This document shows, piece after piece, positions 54,934 through 64,000 of a stretch of 64,000 nucleotides of DNA. The stretch is from Chromobacterium amazonense. GTDB taxonomy: Bacteria > Pseudomonadota > Gammaproteobacteria > Burkholderiales > Chromobacteriaceae. Numbering within the stretch: the stretch's first letter is position 1; each line of letters starts with the position of its first letter. The notes beneath the pieces were generated by a model, which saw only the letters and a program-made list of their open reading frames with translations, made no database searches and was not told the DNA's origin. The translations under genes and the position numbers were made by a program. The DNA is taken from positions 1 to 64,000 of the forward strand of contig NZ_MKCR01000035.1 of the NCBI RefSeq assembly GCF_001855565.1, given 5' to 3'.

Positions 54934-55477
54934 GAAACAACTGTCTTCGGAACGGGTCTACCAAGGGGGCTTCCTGTCGGTGCACAAGGACATGGTGGAA
55001 CTGCCAGACGGCAGGCAGGCGCCGCGCGAATATATCGTCCACCCTGGCGCGGTGGCCATACTGGCGCTGACGCCGCGGCAGGAGCTGGTGCTGGAGCGTC
55101 AATTCCGCTATCCGGCGGGCCGCGAGTTCATCGAGATTCCCGCCGGCAAAATCGATCCGGGCGAAGCGCCGGAAATCACCGCGCGTCGGGAATTATTGGA
55201 AGAAACCGGCTATCGTTCCGACAAATGGATATATTTGGGTACAGCCCACCCATGTATTGGTTATTCCAATGAAAAGATCAGCTACTATCTGGCACAGGAC
55301 CTTGTGCTCAGCGAGCGGCAATTGGACGAGGGCGAGTTTCTGGAAGTGTTGACCCGACCGCTCGACGCAGCCATGGAAATGGTGTTGACCGGCGAAATCT
55401 GCGACAGCAAGTCGATTGTCGGCCTGCACTGGCTGGCGGCCTATCTGAGCGGGAGGATGCGAGGTGTCCCGATTTGA
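54920..55477 (+). CDS. nudF: ADP-ribose pyrophosphatase (Nudix)
   Basis: The 185-residue protein has a perfect Nudix box 'GKIDPGEAPEITARRELLEETGY' and the ADP-ribose-type surroundings: 'VHPGAVAILALTPRQELVLERQFRYPAGREFIEIPAGKIDPGE' and 'AHPCIGYSNEKISYYLAQDL'. It hydrolyses ADP-ribose to AMP and ribose 5-phosphate in the cytoplasm. The start is GTG 54920, as GAAAGGCG lies upstream and no ATG is suitably placed. It overlaps the DUF2062 gene by 14 bases and the PilZ gene by 14 bases, so the three are co-translated. Confidence 0.92.
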   Translation: MNLLEKQLSSERVYQGGFLSVHKDMVELPDGRQAPREYIVHPGAVAILALTPRQELVLERQFRYPAGREFIEIPAGKIDPGEAPEITARRELLEETGYRSDKWIYLGTAHPCIGYSNEKISYYLAQDLVLSERQLDEGEFLEVLTRPLDAAMEMVLTGEICDSKSIVGLHWLAAYLSGRMRGVPI

Positions 55478-55781
55478 CGCGTACTACGATCGCCGGCGCG
55501 GCCGGCGCATCAGCATGGGGTGCAAGGCGCGCATCAAGTGCCTGACCAACGGGCAGACCTACTACGGCGAGTGCGTTGACCTGTCTGTGGATGGCATGGC
55601 CTTGCGCTCGGTCTTCGTGCCGCAATACGGCGAACGCTTGAACGTGATCGTGCTGGTGCCAGGGGTGGGCGGCGCGCCGGGCAAGCCGTTTGAGGCCGAG
55701 GTGGAAGTCAAGCGCTGCAACGAGGTGCAGCGTGGAACGATTTATGAGATTGGCGTCCGCATTGTTTTGCGTAAAAGCTGA
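55464..55781 (+). CDS. PilZ-domain protein
   Basis: The 105-residue protein is a single PilZ domain, a c-di-GMP receptor. The binding motifs are the basic run 'RRRGRRISMGCKARI' (RxxxR) and 'CVDLSVDGMALRS' (DxSxxG). It starts at GTG 55464 with GGGAGG upstream, 14 bases inside nudF. Length is that of single-domain PilZ proteins. Its place behind nudF suggests shared expression, not a shared pathway. The partner is unknown. Confidence 0.9.
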   Translation: MSRFDAYYDRRRGRRISMGCKARIKCLTNGQTYYGECVDLSVDGMALRSVFVPQYGERLNVIVLVPGVGGAPGKPFEAEVEVKRCNEVQRGTIYEIGVRIVLRKS

Positions 55782-56088
55782 CAAACTATTGTTTTAAATA
55801 AATATATGGAAATTATCCCGGTTGAAATTACAAGCTTTTACTAAGCTTCATTTGTTGTTACAAAAATCTGAATTTAAAAAACGCTTATCGATTCAATAGC
55901 TTTTCTGTTTTACGGCTTCCGGCAAGACCAAGAAACCGCTTATACCTGTTTTTTCCGGCCATTCCGTGCTGCTATGCTATACCCAAAAAAAGAACCGGAG
56001 ACAAAGTCAGTACTCTAATTCAGCAAGGGGGACGACGAAGGCGACTCAGCCCTAGCCGCAACCACCTGCTACCAGCCAGGAGAGAGTC
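55782..56088 (+). promoter_or_regulatory. AT-rich regulatory region of prkA with a sigma-S-like -10
   Basis: This 307-bp gap has no gene. It is AT-rich for its first 170 bases. CTATACC at 55977-55983, preceded by GCTATG, resembles the extended -10 used by sigma-S (CTATACT). That gives a leader of about 100 bases with a strong AGGAGAGAG ribosome site. No UP element or -35 match is obvious. E. coli yeaGH, the orthologous operon, depends on sigma-S and nitrogen signals (known). The rest shows small inverted repeats only (AAGCTTTTACTAAGCTT). Confidence 0.55.
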
Positions 56089-58017
56089 ATGCACCCGGAT
56101 ATCTTCAGCCACTACGCAGTGCGCTACGATAAAACCCGCGAAGAAGAGTACACCATCCAAGAGTACCTGGAACTGTGCAAACAGGACCCGGGCGCCTACG
56201 CCACTGCCGCAGAACGCATGCTGGCAGCCATCGGGGAACCCGAGTTGGTGGACACCCGCCACGATTCGCGGCTGTCACGCATTTTTTCCAACAAGGTCAT
56301 CAAGGTCTATCCCGCCTTCCGCGACTTCTACGGCACCGAGGAAGTCATCGAGCAGGTGGTCGCGTATTTCCGCCACGCGGCTCAAGGCCTGGAAGAGAAG
56401 AAGCAGATTCTCTATCTGCTGGGTCCGGTAGGCGGCGGCAAGTCTTCCATCGCCGAGAAGCTGAAGGAGCTGATGGAGCTGGTGCCGTTCTATAGCCTGA
56501 AGGGCAGCCCGGTCAACGAGTCTCCGCTGGCTCTGTTCAACTATGACGAAGACGGCCCCATCCTGGAGGAGCAGTACGGCATTCCGCGCCGTTACCTCAA
56601 AGGCATCCCCAGCCCGTGGGCGGTGAAGCGCCTGCACGAGTTCAATGGCGACATCGGCCAGTTCCGCGTGGTCAAGCGCTACCCATCGGTGCTGAAGCAG
56701 ATCGCCGTGGCCAAGACCGAACCGGGCGACGAAAACAACCAGGACATCAGCTCGCTGGTGGGCAAGGTCGATATCCGCAAGCTGGAGAAATACGCTCAGG
56801 ACGATCCGGACGCTTACAGCTACTCCGGCGGTTTGTGCCTGGCCAACCAGGGCTTGCTGGAATTCGTGGAAATGTTCAAGGCGCCGATCAAGGTGCTGCA
56901 CCCGCTCTTGACCGCCACCCAGGAAGGCAACTTCAAGGGCACGGAAGGTTTCGGCGCGATTCCATTCGAGGGCATCATCCTGGCCCACTCCAACGAGAGC
57001 GAGTGGAAACAGTTCCGCAACAACAAGAACAACGAAGCCTTCCTCGACCGCATCTACATCGTCAAGGTGCCGTATTGCCTGCGCGTGACCGAGGAAATCA
57101 AGATCTACGACAAGCTGATCCGCAACTCCTCGCTGGGCAAGGCGCCTTGCGCGCCCGGCACCTTGAAGATGATGGCCCAGTTTGCCGTGCTGTCGCGGCT
57201 GAAGGAGCCGGAAAACTCCAGCTTGTACAGCAAGATGCAGGTGTATGACGGCGAGAACCTGAAAGACACGGATCCCAAGGCCAAGTCGCTGCAGGAATAC
57301 CGCGACTACGCCGGCGTGGATGAGGGGATGGCGGGCCTGTCCACTCGTTTCGCTTACAAGATCCTGTCCAAAGTGTTCAACTTCGACCATAGCGAAGTGG
57401 CCGCCAACCCGGTGCATCTGCTGTACGTGATCGAGCAGCAGGTGGAGCGCGAGCAGTTCCCGGCCGAGACGGAACAGAAGTACCTGACTTTCCTGAAGGA
57501 GTATCTGGCGCCTAAATATGTCGAGTTCATCGGCAAGGAAATCCAGACCGCTTATCTGGAAAGTTATTCCGAATACGGCCAGAACATTTTCGACCGCTAC
57601 GTGACATTCGCCGATTACTGGATTCAGGATCAGGAATACCGCGATCAGGATACCGGCGAGATTTTCGACCGCACGTCGCTGAATGCCGAGCTGGAAAAGA
57701 TCGAGAAACCTGCCGGGATTTCCAATCCCAAGGACTTCCGCAACGAGATTGTCAACTTCGTGCTGCGGGCCCGCGCCAACAATGGCGGCAAGAATCCGGC
57801 CTGGACCAGCTACGAGAAGCTGCGCACGGTGATCGAGAAGAAGATGTTCTCCAACACCGAAGAGCTGCTTCCGGTCATTTCCTTCAATGCCAAGGCCAGT
57901 GCCGAGGATGCCAAGAAACACGAGGACTTTGTCAACCGCATGGTGGAAAAGGGTTACACCGCCAAGCAGGTGCGTCTGTTGTGCGAATGGTATCTGCGTG
58001 TGCGCAAGTCATCCTAA
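56089..58017 (+). CDS. prkA: PrkA/YeaG serine protein kinase
   Basis: The 642-residue protein is the AAA+-type PrkA/YeaG kinase (E. coli YeaG, 644 aa). The N-terminal P-loop is 'LLGPVGGGKSS' (residues 110-120); then 'FNYDEDGPILEEQYGIPRRYLKGIPSPWAVKRLHEF', 'LCLANQGLLEFVEMFKAPIKVLHPLLTATQEGNFKGTEGFGAIPFEGIILAHSNESEWKQFRNNKNNEAFLDRIYIVKVPYCLRVTEE', all family hallmarks, and a C-terminal kinase-like part. It acts with YeaH in stress and nutrient-limitation responses and phosphorylates substrates in the cytoplasm. First gene of the prkA-yeaH-spoVR operon. Confidence 0.96.
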   Translation: MHPDIFSHYAVRYDKTREEEYTIQEYLELCKQDPGAYATAAERMLAAIGEPELVDTRHDSRLSRIFSNKVIKVYPAFRDFYGTEEVIEQVVAYFRHAAQGLEEKKQILYLLGPVGGGKSSIAEKLKELMELVPFYSLKGSPVNESPLALFNYDEDGPILEEQYGIPRRYLKGIPSPWAVKRLHEFNGDIGQFRVVKRYPSVLKQIAVAKTEPGDENNQDISSLVGKVDIRKLEKYAQDDPDAYSYSGGLCLANQGLLEFVEMFKAPIKVLHPLLTATQEGNFKGTEGFGAIPFEGIILAHSNESEWKQFRNNKNNEAFLDRIYIVKVPYCLRVTEEIKIYDKLIRNSSLGKAPCAPGTLKMMAQFAVLSRLKEPENSSLYSKMQVYDGENLKDTDPKAKSLQEYRDYAGVDEGMAGLSTRFAYKILSKVFNFDHSEVAANPVHLLYVIEQQVEREQFPAETEQKYLTFLKEYLAPKYVEFIGKEIQTAYLESYSEYGQNIFDRYVTFADYWIQDQEYRDQDTGEIFDRTSLNAELEKIEKPAGISNPKDFRNEIVNFVLRARANNGGKNPAWTSYEKLRTVIEKKMFSNTEELLPVISFNAKASAEDAKKHEDFVNRMVEKGYTAKQVRLLCEWYLRVRKSS

Positions 58018-58025
58018 GCCGCCAA

Positions 58026-58049
58026 GCCCCCGCCGCTTGCGGCGGGGGC
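58026..58049 (+). promoter_or_regulatory. GC-rich hairpin between prkA and yeaH
   Basis: GCCCCCGCCGC and GCGGCGGGGGC form an 11-bp perfect stem with a two-base loop directly behind the prkA stop codon. There is no T-run, so it probably does not end transcription fully; it may stabilise the prkA part of the transcript or cause differential expression. Confidence 0.6.
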
Positions 58050-58164
58050 GGCAGGCGCCGGGCCGGGACGGCCAGGCGACGAGGAGAGTCAACCGCGCGC
58101 GGGGTTGGGCGGCAGGTTTCCAGGCGGGGCCTGCCGGCCGCGATTGCGCGCTAGAGAGGTGGCC

Positions 58165-59442
58165 ATGTCCCACATCATAGACAGACGCCTCAACGGCAAG
58201 AACAAGTCGGCGGTCAATCGCGAACGCTTTCTTCGCCGTTTCAAGGCGCAAATCAAAGAAGCCGTCTCCAAGGCGATCAAGGGACGGAGCATCACCGATA
58301 TCGAAAGCGGGGAAAAGGTATCCATTCCGGTCAAGGATATTTCCGAGCCGCATTTCCATCATGGCAAGGGCGGCGTTTGGGAAAACGTCCATCCCGGCAA
58401 CGAGGAGTTCATCAAGGGCGACCGCATCCCCAGGCCGCAGGGCGGAGCGGGCGGCGGCGGCAGCAAGGCCAGCCAGGACGGCGAGGGCGAGGACGATTTC
58501 GTCTTCCAGCTGTCGCGCGAGGAGTTCATGAATGTGTTCTTCGACGATCTGGCCCTGCCCAACCTGATCAAGACCCAGCTCATGGGGATTGAAGAGCTGA
58601 AGACGGTGCGCGCCGGCTATACCAACGACGGCACGCCGGCCAACATCAATATCGTCCGCTCCTTGCGCGGCGCGCTGGCGCGCCGGGTGGCGATGTCCGC
58701 GCCGACGCTGGCCAGCCTGGATGACGCCGAGGAAGAGCTCGACACGCTGATCGAGTCCGACGACGACAACGCCATCGAGGTGCGCGAGAAGCGGCAGAAA
58801 ATCCACCAGATGCGGGAGCGCTTGGCCTGCATTCCGTGGATAGACCCGTTCGACCTGCGCTACAACAACCGGGTGAAGCAGCCCAAGCCGACCAGCCAGG
58901 CGGTGATGTTCTGCATCATGGACGTGTCCGGCTCGATGGACGAGCAAAAGAAGGACATGGCCAAGCGCTTCTTCATCCTGCTGTACATGTTCCTGCAGCG
59001 GAATTACGAGAAGATCGAAGTCGTTTTCATCCGCCACCATACCAGCGCGGTGGAGGTTAATGAGCAGGACTTTTTCCACTCGCGCGAGAGCGGCGGCACC
59101 GTGGTGTCGTCGGCGCTGAACCTGATGAGCGACATCGTCAAGAAGCGTTACGCCAGCAGCGAATGGAACATCTACGCCGCCCAGGCCTCGGATGGCGACA
59201 ACTGGGACAGCGATTCGGCCAATTGCGGCCGCATTCTGGAAGAGGAGCTGCTGCCGTACTGCCAGTACTTCGCCTACATCGAAATCACCGAGGGCGAGCC
59301 GCAGAACCTGTGGTACGAGTACCTGAAGGTCAAGGCGCAATGCCCGCAGTTCGCCATGCAGAAGATCCGCTCGGCGTCGGACATCTATCCCGTATTCCGC
59401 GAATTGTTCAAGCGCCAGCCGGCGGGAAGGAGTGGCGCATGA
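58165..59442 (+). CDS. yeaH: YeaH/DUF444 VWA-domain protein
   Basis: The 425-residue protein is YeaH: '[38 protein letters not shown]', Gly-rich linker ('[20 protein letters not shown]'), '[19 protein letters not shown]', and a C-terminal von Willebrand A domain with MIDAS motif '[11 protein letters not shown]' (Asp253, Ser255, Ser257). It works with PrkA, perhaps as an adaptor. ATG 58165 is the family start with GAGAGG upstream; the frame continues further back but overlaps nothing. Its stop overlaps the spoVR start (ATGA). Confidence 0.96.
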   Translation: MSHIIDRRLNGKNKSAVNRERFLRRFKAQIKEAVSKAIKGRSITDIESGEKVSIPVKDISEPHFHHGKGGVWENVHPGNEEFIKGDRIPRPQGGAGGGGSKASQDGEGEDDFVFQLSREEFMNVFFDDLALPNLIKTQLMGIEELKTVRAGYTNDGTPANINIVRSLRGALARRVAMSAPTLASLDDAEEELDTLIESDDDNAIEVREKRQKIHQMRERLACIPWIDPFDLRYNNRVKQPKPTSQAVMFCIMDVSGSMDEQKKDMAKRFFILLYMFLQRNYEKIEVVFIRHHTSAVEVNEQDFFHSRESGGTVVSSALNLMSDIVKKRYASSEWNIYAAQASDGDNWDSDSANCGRILEEELLPYCQYFAYIEITEGEPQNLWYEYLKVKAQCPQFAMQKIRSASDIYPVFRELFKRQPAGRSGA

Positions 59443-60980
59443 AGCGGGAAAAGAAGGGGGAAAGCATGAAACCGATTTCCACCGGATCCGAATGGACCTT
59501 CGAATTGGTCGGCGAATACGACCGCGCCATCCGCGAGATCGCGGTAGACGAATTCAAGCTGGATGTTTACCCCAACCAGCTGGAAATCATCACGGCCGAG
59601 CAGATGATGGATGCCTACGCCTCGGTGGGCATGCCGGTCAATTACCACCACTGGAGCTATGGCAAGCACTTCGTCTCCACGGAGAAAAGCTACAAGCGCG
59701 GCCAGATGGGGCTGGCTTATGAGATCGTGATCAACTCCAACCCCTGCATCGCCTATCTGATGGAAGAAAACTCCATGACGATGCAGGCGCTGGTGATCGC
59801 GCACGCCGCCTACGGCCACAACAGTTTCTTCAAGGGCAACTACCTGTTCCGCTCCTGGACCGACGCTTCCGCCATCATCGATTACCTGGTGTTCGCCAAG
59901 AGCTACATCATGAAGTGCGAAGAGCGCTACGGCATCGACGAGGTGGAGGAGCTGCTGGATTCCTGCCATGCGCTGATGAACTATGGCGTGGATCGCTACA
60001 AGCGGCCGCAGAAGCTGTCGCTGGCGCAGGAGCAGGCGCGGCAGGAAGAACGCGAGCAGTATCTCCAGATGCAGGTCAACGACTTGTGGCGCACCATTCC
60101 CAAGCGCGACAAGGACGATTCCGGCAAATCCGCGCCGCGCTTCCCGACGGAACCGCAGGAGAACCTGCTGTATTTCATCGAGAAATCCGCGCCGCTGCTG
60201 GAGCCTTGGCAGCGCGAGGTGGTGCGCATCGTGCGCAAGGTGGCGCAATATTTTTACCCGCAGCGTCAGACCCAGGTGATGAACGAGGGTTGGGCCACCT
60301 TCTGGCATTACACCATCATGAATCGCCTATACGACAAGGGCATGATCACCGACGGCGCCATGCTGGAGTTCCTGCAGAGCCACACCAATGTGGTGACGCA
60401 GCCGCCGGTGACGGCGCGCTGGTACAGCGGGATCAACCCCTATGCCTTGGGTTTCTCGATGTATCAGGACATCAAGCGGATCTGTCAGGAGCCAACCGAC
60501 GAAGACCGGGCTTGGTTCCCGGATCTGGCCGGCACGGATTGGCGCGAGTCCCTGGAGTTCGCGATGCGCAATTTCAAGGACGAGAGCTTCATCTCGCAGT
60601 ACCTGTCGCCCAAGTTGATTCGCGATTTCCGCTTGTTTGCGATCCGCGACGACGACAGGGACGACAAGCTGGAAATCTCGTGCATCCACGACGAAGAAGG
60701 CTATCGGGAAATCCGCAATCGTCTTGCCGATCAATACAATCTTGGTTCGCGCGAGCCGAATATCCAGGTCTGGTCGGTCAATGTCCGCGGGGACCGCAGC
60801 CTGACGCTGCGCCACACCATGCATAACCGCCGTCCGCTGGAAGAGCAAAGCGCACAGGAGGTGTTGAAGCATGTGTGCCGGCTGTGGGGCTTCGATGTTC
60901 GCCTGGAAAGCGTGGATGGCAACGGCGAAGTCAAGCAGCTGTTCGAAGTGCAGGCCAACAAGGATCCGGCGATGATCTGA
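59439..60980 (+). CDS. spoVR: SpoVR/YcgB-family protein
   Basis: The 513-residue protein belongs to the SpoVR family (E. coli YcgB, 510 aa), partner of PrkA and YeaH in stress survival. Clear markers are '[139 protein letters not shown]'. ATG 59439 overlaps the yeaH stop and has GGAAGGAG; a second ATG at 59466 also has a strong site (AAGGGGGAAA) and gives a length nearer the family. Both starts are plausible. Terminator follows. Confidence 0.95.
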   Translation: MKREKKGESMKPISTGSEWTFELVGEYDRAIREIAVDEFKLDVYPNQLEIITAEQMMDAYASVGMPVNYHHWSYGKHFVSTEKSYKRGQMGLAYEIVINSNPCIAYLMEENSMTMQALVIAHAAYGHNSFFKGNYLFRSWTDASAIIDYLVFAKSYIMKCEERYGIDEVEELLDSCHALMNYGVDRYKRPQKLSLAQEQARQEEREQYLQMQVNDLWRTIPKRDKDDSGKSAPRFPTEPQENLLYFIEKSAPLLEPWQREVVRIVRKVAQYFYPQRQTQVMNEGWATFWHYTIMNRLYDKGMITDGAMLEFLQSHTNVVTQPPVTARWYSGINPYALGFSMYQDIKRICQEPTDEDRAWFPDLAGTDWRESLEFAMRNFKDESFISQYLSPKLIRDFRLFAIRDDDRDDKLEISCIHDEEGYREIRNRLADQYNLGSREPNIQVWSVNVRGDRSLTLRHTMHNRRPLEEQSAQEVLKHVCRLWGFDVRLESVDGNGEVKQLFEVQANKDPAMI

Positions 60981-61021
60981 ACCTAGGCGTGACAGGCGGC
61001 GCCGAGAGGCGCCCGACAAAG

Positions 61022-61050
61022 AAACAGGCAACGCGCGCGTTGCCTGTTTT
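61022..61050 (+). terminator. Intrinsic terminator of the prkA-yeaH-spoVR operon
   Basis: The 13-bp stem AAACAGGCAACGC / GCGTTGCCTGTTT with loop GC is followed by one more T; strong stem, short T-run. Confidence 0.85.
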
Positions 61051-61117
61051 CATATGGCGCGGCTGCGTTCAAGCCGGCGCAGAGGAAGGGCTGGGGCATT
61101 ACAGGGAATCGCCTCGC

Positions 61118-61585
61118 TCAGGCGGTGCCGCCCACAGGGGAGAGCCGGCAAAGCGAGCGGTCCTCGAAGCTGCCATTGGGCAGGCCCCAGGCGTGGGCGT
61201 AGTGCATCTGGCCGCTGGCCTCTATGCGGATGGTGATTTCCTGGCGGAACTGCTCGCTCAGGCTGCGCGGGCCGCTGGCGAATACCACCTCCAGCACGCC
61301 GTGGCCGCTCTCGGCCAGGCGAATGGCCGGGTGAGGCAGCACGAAGGGCAGCTCGTCCATCACTGGCCACAGACACAGGGTGCCGTCCGGCTGGTAGCCG
61401 AGCAGGGTGGTTTCACGGTGCAGGACTTCGCCATTGGTGCCGTTGGCGGTGTAGTGCAGCAGCAAGGCCCTCTGGCCGGGCAGCGCTTGCCACTGCAGGC
61501 AACCGGTGAAGGTCTGGTCATCGTGATTGATGCCCTCGCCACAAAACTGATTGGGCAACGATTGCAAAGCGGCAAGCAGAGGCAT
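61118..61585 (-). CDS. Hypothetical protein, lipocalin-like beta barrel
   Basis: I do not recognise this 155-residue protein by name. It looks all-beta: 'FTGCLQWQALPGQRALLLHYTANGTNGEVLHRETTLLGYQPDGTLCLWPVMDELPFVLPHPAIRLAESGHGVLEVVFASGPRSLSEQFRQEITIRIEASGQMHYAHAWGLP', with strand-turn repeats that suit a small calycin-type barrel such as the DUF1579 or heme-binding groups. No signal peptide. ATG 61585 gives 'MPLLAALQSLPNQFCGEG'; the longer frame adds a basic, Cys-rich extension of low credibility. Convergent with spoVR. The 182 bp behind (61586-61767) show nothing clear. Confidence 0.65.
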   Translation of the reverse strand: MPLLAALQSLPNQFCGEGINHDDQTFTGCLQWQALPGQRALLLHYTANGTNGEVLHRETTLLGYQPDGTLCLWPVMDELPFVLPHPAIRLAESGHGVLEVVFASGPRSLSEQFRQEITIRIEASGQMHYAHAWGLPNGSFEDRSLCRLSPVGGTA

Positions 61586-61767
61586 GGCTAACCTTCCGGT
61601 TGCATGGGAGAGGTAATCAGGATGGCAGGTTTGACAGCGGCGCGCAATACGTCTTAAGGCCGCCAATACAAGCCCTGATCCTGCGTGCGCGTCCTTGCCG
61701 CATGGCTTGTGCCGCGTGCGTCGGCACGCCTAGGCTCAGGTGCTCTTCGCAGTCTTGTCAATGGCTC

Positions 61768-62565
61768 TCAGTTCCTGGGAGCGTGGTCTGACAGGGGGAT
61801 GAAGGCGCGCCACGGCTGGTCAGGATGCGTCAGTTCGGCCAGCCGCACGCCGTAAACTTGCTCCAGCCTGTCGAGCTGCATCATTTCGGCGGTGTCGCCA
61901 TGGCCGGCGGCGCGGCCGTCGTTCAGCAGCAGCACTTGGTCGGCATGGCGCAAGGCGAGATTGAGATCGTGCACCACGGCCAAGACGCCGATGCCCAGCT
62001 GGCGGCATAGCGCGCGGGCCTCTGCCATTAAGGCGTCGGATAGCGCGAAATCCAGCGCCGCGGTCGGCTCGTCCAGCAGCAGATAACGCTGCGGCTGATC
62101 GGACAATAAAAGCTGGCACAGCGCGCGGGCCAGCTGCAAGCGCTGTTTTTCGCCGCCGGACAGCTGCGACAGCCGGCGCTTGCGCAGCGCCGTCGCATGA
62201 GTCAAGGCCAGCGCCTGATCGATGGCGGCATGGCTTTGCGCGCGGGCGGCGCCGGCGAGCGGGTAGGCCCCGGCCGCGACCAGCTGTTCTGCGGTCCAGT
62301 CTTCCGGCATGGGCGGGGCCTGCTCCATGACGGCGCGACGTGCCGCCAGCTGGCGCTTGCTCAGCGTCGACAATGGCTGGCCGTCCAGCAGGATGTCGCC
62401 TTGGTCGGGCTGCCACAGGCCGGAGAGCAGCTTCAGCAAGGAGCTTTTGCCGGCGCCATTCGGTCCCAGCGCGACCAGCAGCTCGCCCGCTTGCAGCATC
62501 AGGCTGATGTCGTCCAGCACCAGTCTGCCGTTGCGGGTCAGCGAGAGATGGCGCGCCTCAAGCAT
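61768..62565 (-). CDS. hmuV: HmuV-like hemin ABC transporter ATPase
   Basis: The 265-residue ATPase has Walker A 'GPNGAGKSS', Q-loop region 'RRAVMEQ', signature 'LSGGEKQRLQLARAL', Walker B 'YLLLDEPTAALD' and the switch His in 'AVVHDLN'. The HmuV/BtuD subtype is suggested by 'LEARHLSLTRNGRLVLDDISLMLQAGELLVALGPNGAGKS' and 'RLEQVYGVRL'. It powers uptake of hemin (or cobalamin or siderophore) across the inner membrane. Its start overlaps the end of hmuU by eight bases. No Fur box was recognised. Confidence 0.85.
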   Translation of the reverse strand: MLEARHLSLTRNGRLVLDDISLMLQAGELLVALGPNGAGKSSLLKLLSGLWQPDQGDILLDGQPLSTLSKRQLAARRAVMEQAPPMPEDWTAEQLVAAGAYPLAGAARAQSHAAIDQALALTHATALRKRRLSQLSGGEKQRLQLARALCQLLLSDQPQRYLLLDEPTAALDFALSDALMAEARALCRQLGIGVLAVVHDLNLALRHADQVLLLNDGRAAGHGDTAEMMQLDRLEQVYGVRLAELTHPDQPWRAFIPLSDHAPRN

Positions 62566-63523
62566 CGCGGCCCTCCTGGCGTTTAAGCAGCCACAGGAAG
62601 AACGGCGCGCCCAGCAGGCTGGTGATCACGCCCACCGGCAGCTCCGCCGGCGCCAGTAGCGAACGTGCCAGCCAATCAGCGCCGACGCTGAGCCAGGCGC
62701 CCAACAGCGGGGCCGCCAGCAAAAGGCGGCGCGAGTCGCTGCCGATCAATTGCCGCGCCAGGTGCGGCGCCATCAGGCCGACGAAGCCTATCATGCCGCA
62801 ATTCGATACCACCAGGCCGGCCGCCAACGCCGCCAGCAGGATGATGGCCCACTCCTGGCGGCGCACGGGAAAGCCGAGATAGAAGGCCGCGCTCTCGCCC
62901 AGCTGCAAGGCATTGAGGAAACGCCAGCGCTGGTATAGGCCCAGCCAGATCAAAGGCGCCGCGAGCAGCAAGACCAGGGTTTGCGGCCACTCTACGCTGG
63001 CGAAGCTGCCCATCAGCCAGAAAGTCACGGTGCGCAGCGAGCCGTCGGGCAGGGTGGTGATCAGCAGCGTCAGCAGGCTGCCGAGCAGGGTGCTGACGGC
63101 CAGTCCGCTGAGTATCAGCTGCTTGCCGTCGCGGTCGCTGCCCAGCAGGCGCACCAAAAGCAAGGCGGCGAATCCGCCGAAGAAGCCCGCCGCCGCCACG
63201 CCATACAGGCCGACGCCCAGGCTCAATGCCAATGCGGCGGCCAGCGCGGCGCCGCTATTGATGCCTATCAGGCCGGGTTCGGCCAGCGGATTGCGAAAGC
63301 GCGCCTGCACGGCGGTCCCGGCGCTGGCCAGCAAGATGCCGGCGCTGGCCGCGGCCAGCAGCCGCGGCAGCCGCAACTCCATCAGCAATTGCCATTCCAG
63401 AAGCGGTTGCGGCGCCAGCCGCAGCAGGCTGGCAGGCTGCAGATGGCTGTGGTGCAGCAGGGAGGCGCAGGCGGTGGCGCCTAACAGAAACAGCAACAGG
63501 GGAATCAGCGTCGAGAGGCGCAT
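62558..63523 (-). CDS. hmuU: HmuU-like FecCD-family permease
   Basis: The 321-residue permease has about nine hydrophobic spans and FecCD/BtuC motifs 'LRLPRLLAAASAGILLASAGTAVQARFRNPLAEPGLIGINSGAALAAALAL' and 'FVGLMAPHLARQLIGSDSRRLLLAAPLLGAWLSVGADWLARSLLAPAELPVGVITSLLGAPFFLWLL'. It forms the membrane channel for HmuV. The usual upstream binding-protein gene (hmuT) and receptor are missing: the gene upstream on this strand is dapB, 33 bp away. The binding protein must be elsewhere or the system may serve another ligand. Confidence 0.87.
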   Translation of the reverse strand: MRLSTLIPLLLFLLGATACASLLHHSHLQPASLLRLAPQPLLEWQLLMELRLPRLLAAASAGILLASAGTAVQARFRNPLAEPGLIGINSGAALAAALALSLGVGLYGVAAAGFFGGFAALLLVRLLGSDRDGKQLILSGLAVSTLLGSLLTLLITTLPDGSLRTVTFWLMGSFASVEWPQTLVLLLAAPLIWLGLYQRWRFLNALQLGESAAFYLGFPVRRQEWAIILLAALAAGLVVSNCGMIGFVGLMAPHLARQLIGSDSRRLLLAAPLLGAWLSVGADWLARSLLAPAELPVGVITSLLGAPFFLWLLKRQEGRDA

Positions 63524-63556
63524 GGAGGGGGAGGAGGGGCTTAGCCCCTCCGCGTA

Positions 63557-64000
<444 letters not shown>

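Noticed and set aside
56275-57921. A 548-codon open frame on the minus strand opposite prkA
   Set aside because: Antisense shadow of prkA, with composition typical of such frames and no domain.

Overview
The window is a high-GC, densely coded chromosomal segment that looks like a betaproteobacterium of the Chromobacterium/Neisseriales type. This is an inference from gene content: a Kdo-hydroxylase-type dioxygenase, a LiuR-type leucine regulon, a PrkA-YeaH-SpoVR operon, and GC-rich codon use with very long antisense open frames. It is not a plasmid or prophage. No rRNA, tRNA or CRISPR array was seen. The only mobile DNA is one intact IS5-type element, one 122-bp IS4-like miniature element and several dispersed hairpin repeats.

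Layout. 1-6.2 kb: the 3' end of a LytTR response regulator, a SulP transporter with STAS domain, a GhrA-like 2-hydroxyacid dehydrogenase, a Cof-type HAD phosphatase, an orphan Imm5-like immunity protein beside a half copy of a palindromic repeat, and an HD-GYP protein. 6.3-22.1 kb: mostly housekeeping genes (SelO, YgiQ radical SAM, Kdo hydroxylase, glnS, UshA-like lipoprotein, a PPi-PFK-family phosphofructokinase, cysS, rpmE, an ArnT-like glycosyltransferase), several with clear intrinsic terminators. 22.2-33.3 kb, minus strand: an HDOD protein, then the leucine/isovalerate operon liuA-ntf2-liuB-liuC-liuD-tpr-liuE followed by aacS. This takes isovaleryl-CoA to acetyl-CoA and acetoacetate. Three copies of a CACGGAA-type inverted repeat sit in its gaps.

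33.3-38.1 kb is accessory: a Nudix protein, YaiI, an unknown protein, the IS element, a pair of a LuxR-type regulator and a DMT exporter that look more AT-rich than their surroundings, and the miniature element. 38.1-41.8 kb: a LytS/LytTR two-component system with an OFA-family MFS transporter, matching E. coli YpdA-YpdB-YhjX in gene content and in a direct-repeat operator with the same 11-bp spacer. 42-45.5 kb: a MarR regulator with a three-domain oxidoreductase, divergent from a DMT exporter, with three operator-like palindromes between them. 46-48.3 kb: a LiuR-like MerR regulator divergent from an acyl-CoA synthetase, sharing a palindrome with the liu operon promoter 13 kb away.

48.3-64 kb: UPF0149/SEC-C protein, DcuC-type carrier, a 260-bp palindromic element, two DUF5610-like paralogues, a long acyl-CoA dehydrogenase, the overlapping trio DUF2062-NudF-PilZ, the stress operon prkA-yeaH-spoVR, a small unknown protein, hemin-type ABC genes hmuUV, and the 3' part of dapB. 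The points most worth a second look are the YpdB-like operator, the two mobile elements that landed inside hairpins (one brings a replacement terminator), the palindromic repeat family, and the repeats confined to the liu operon.
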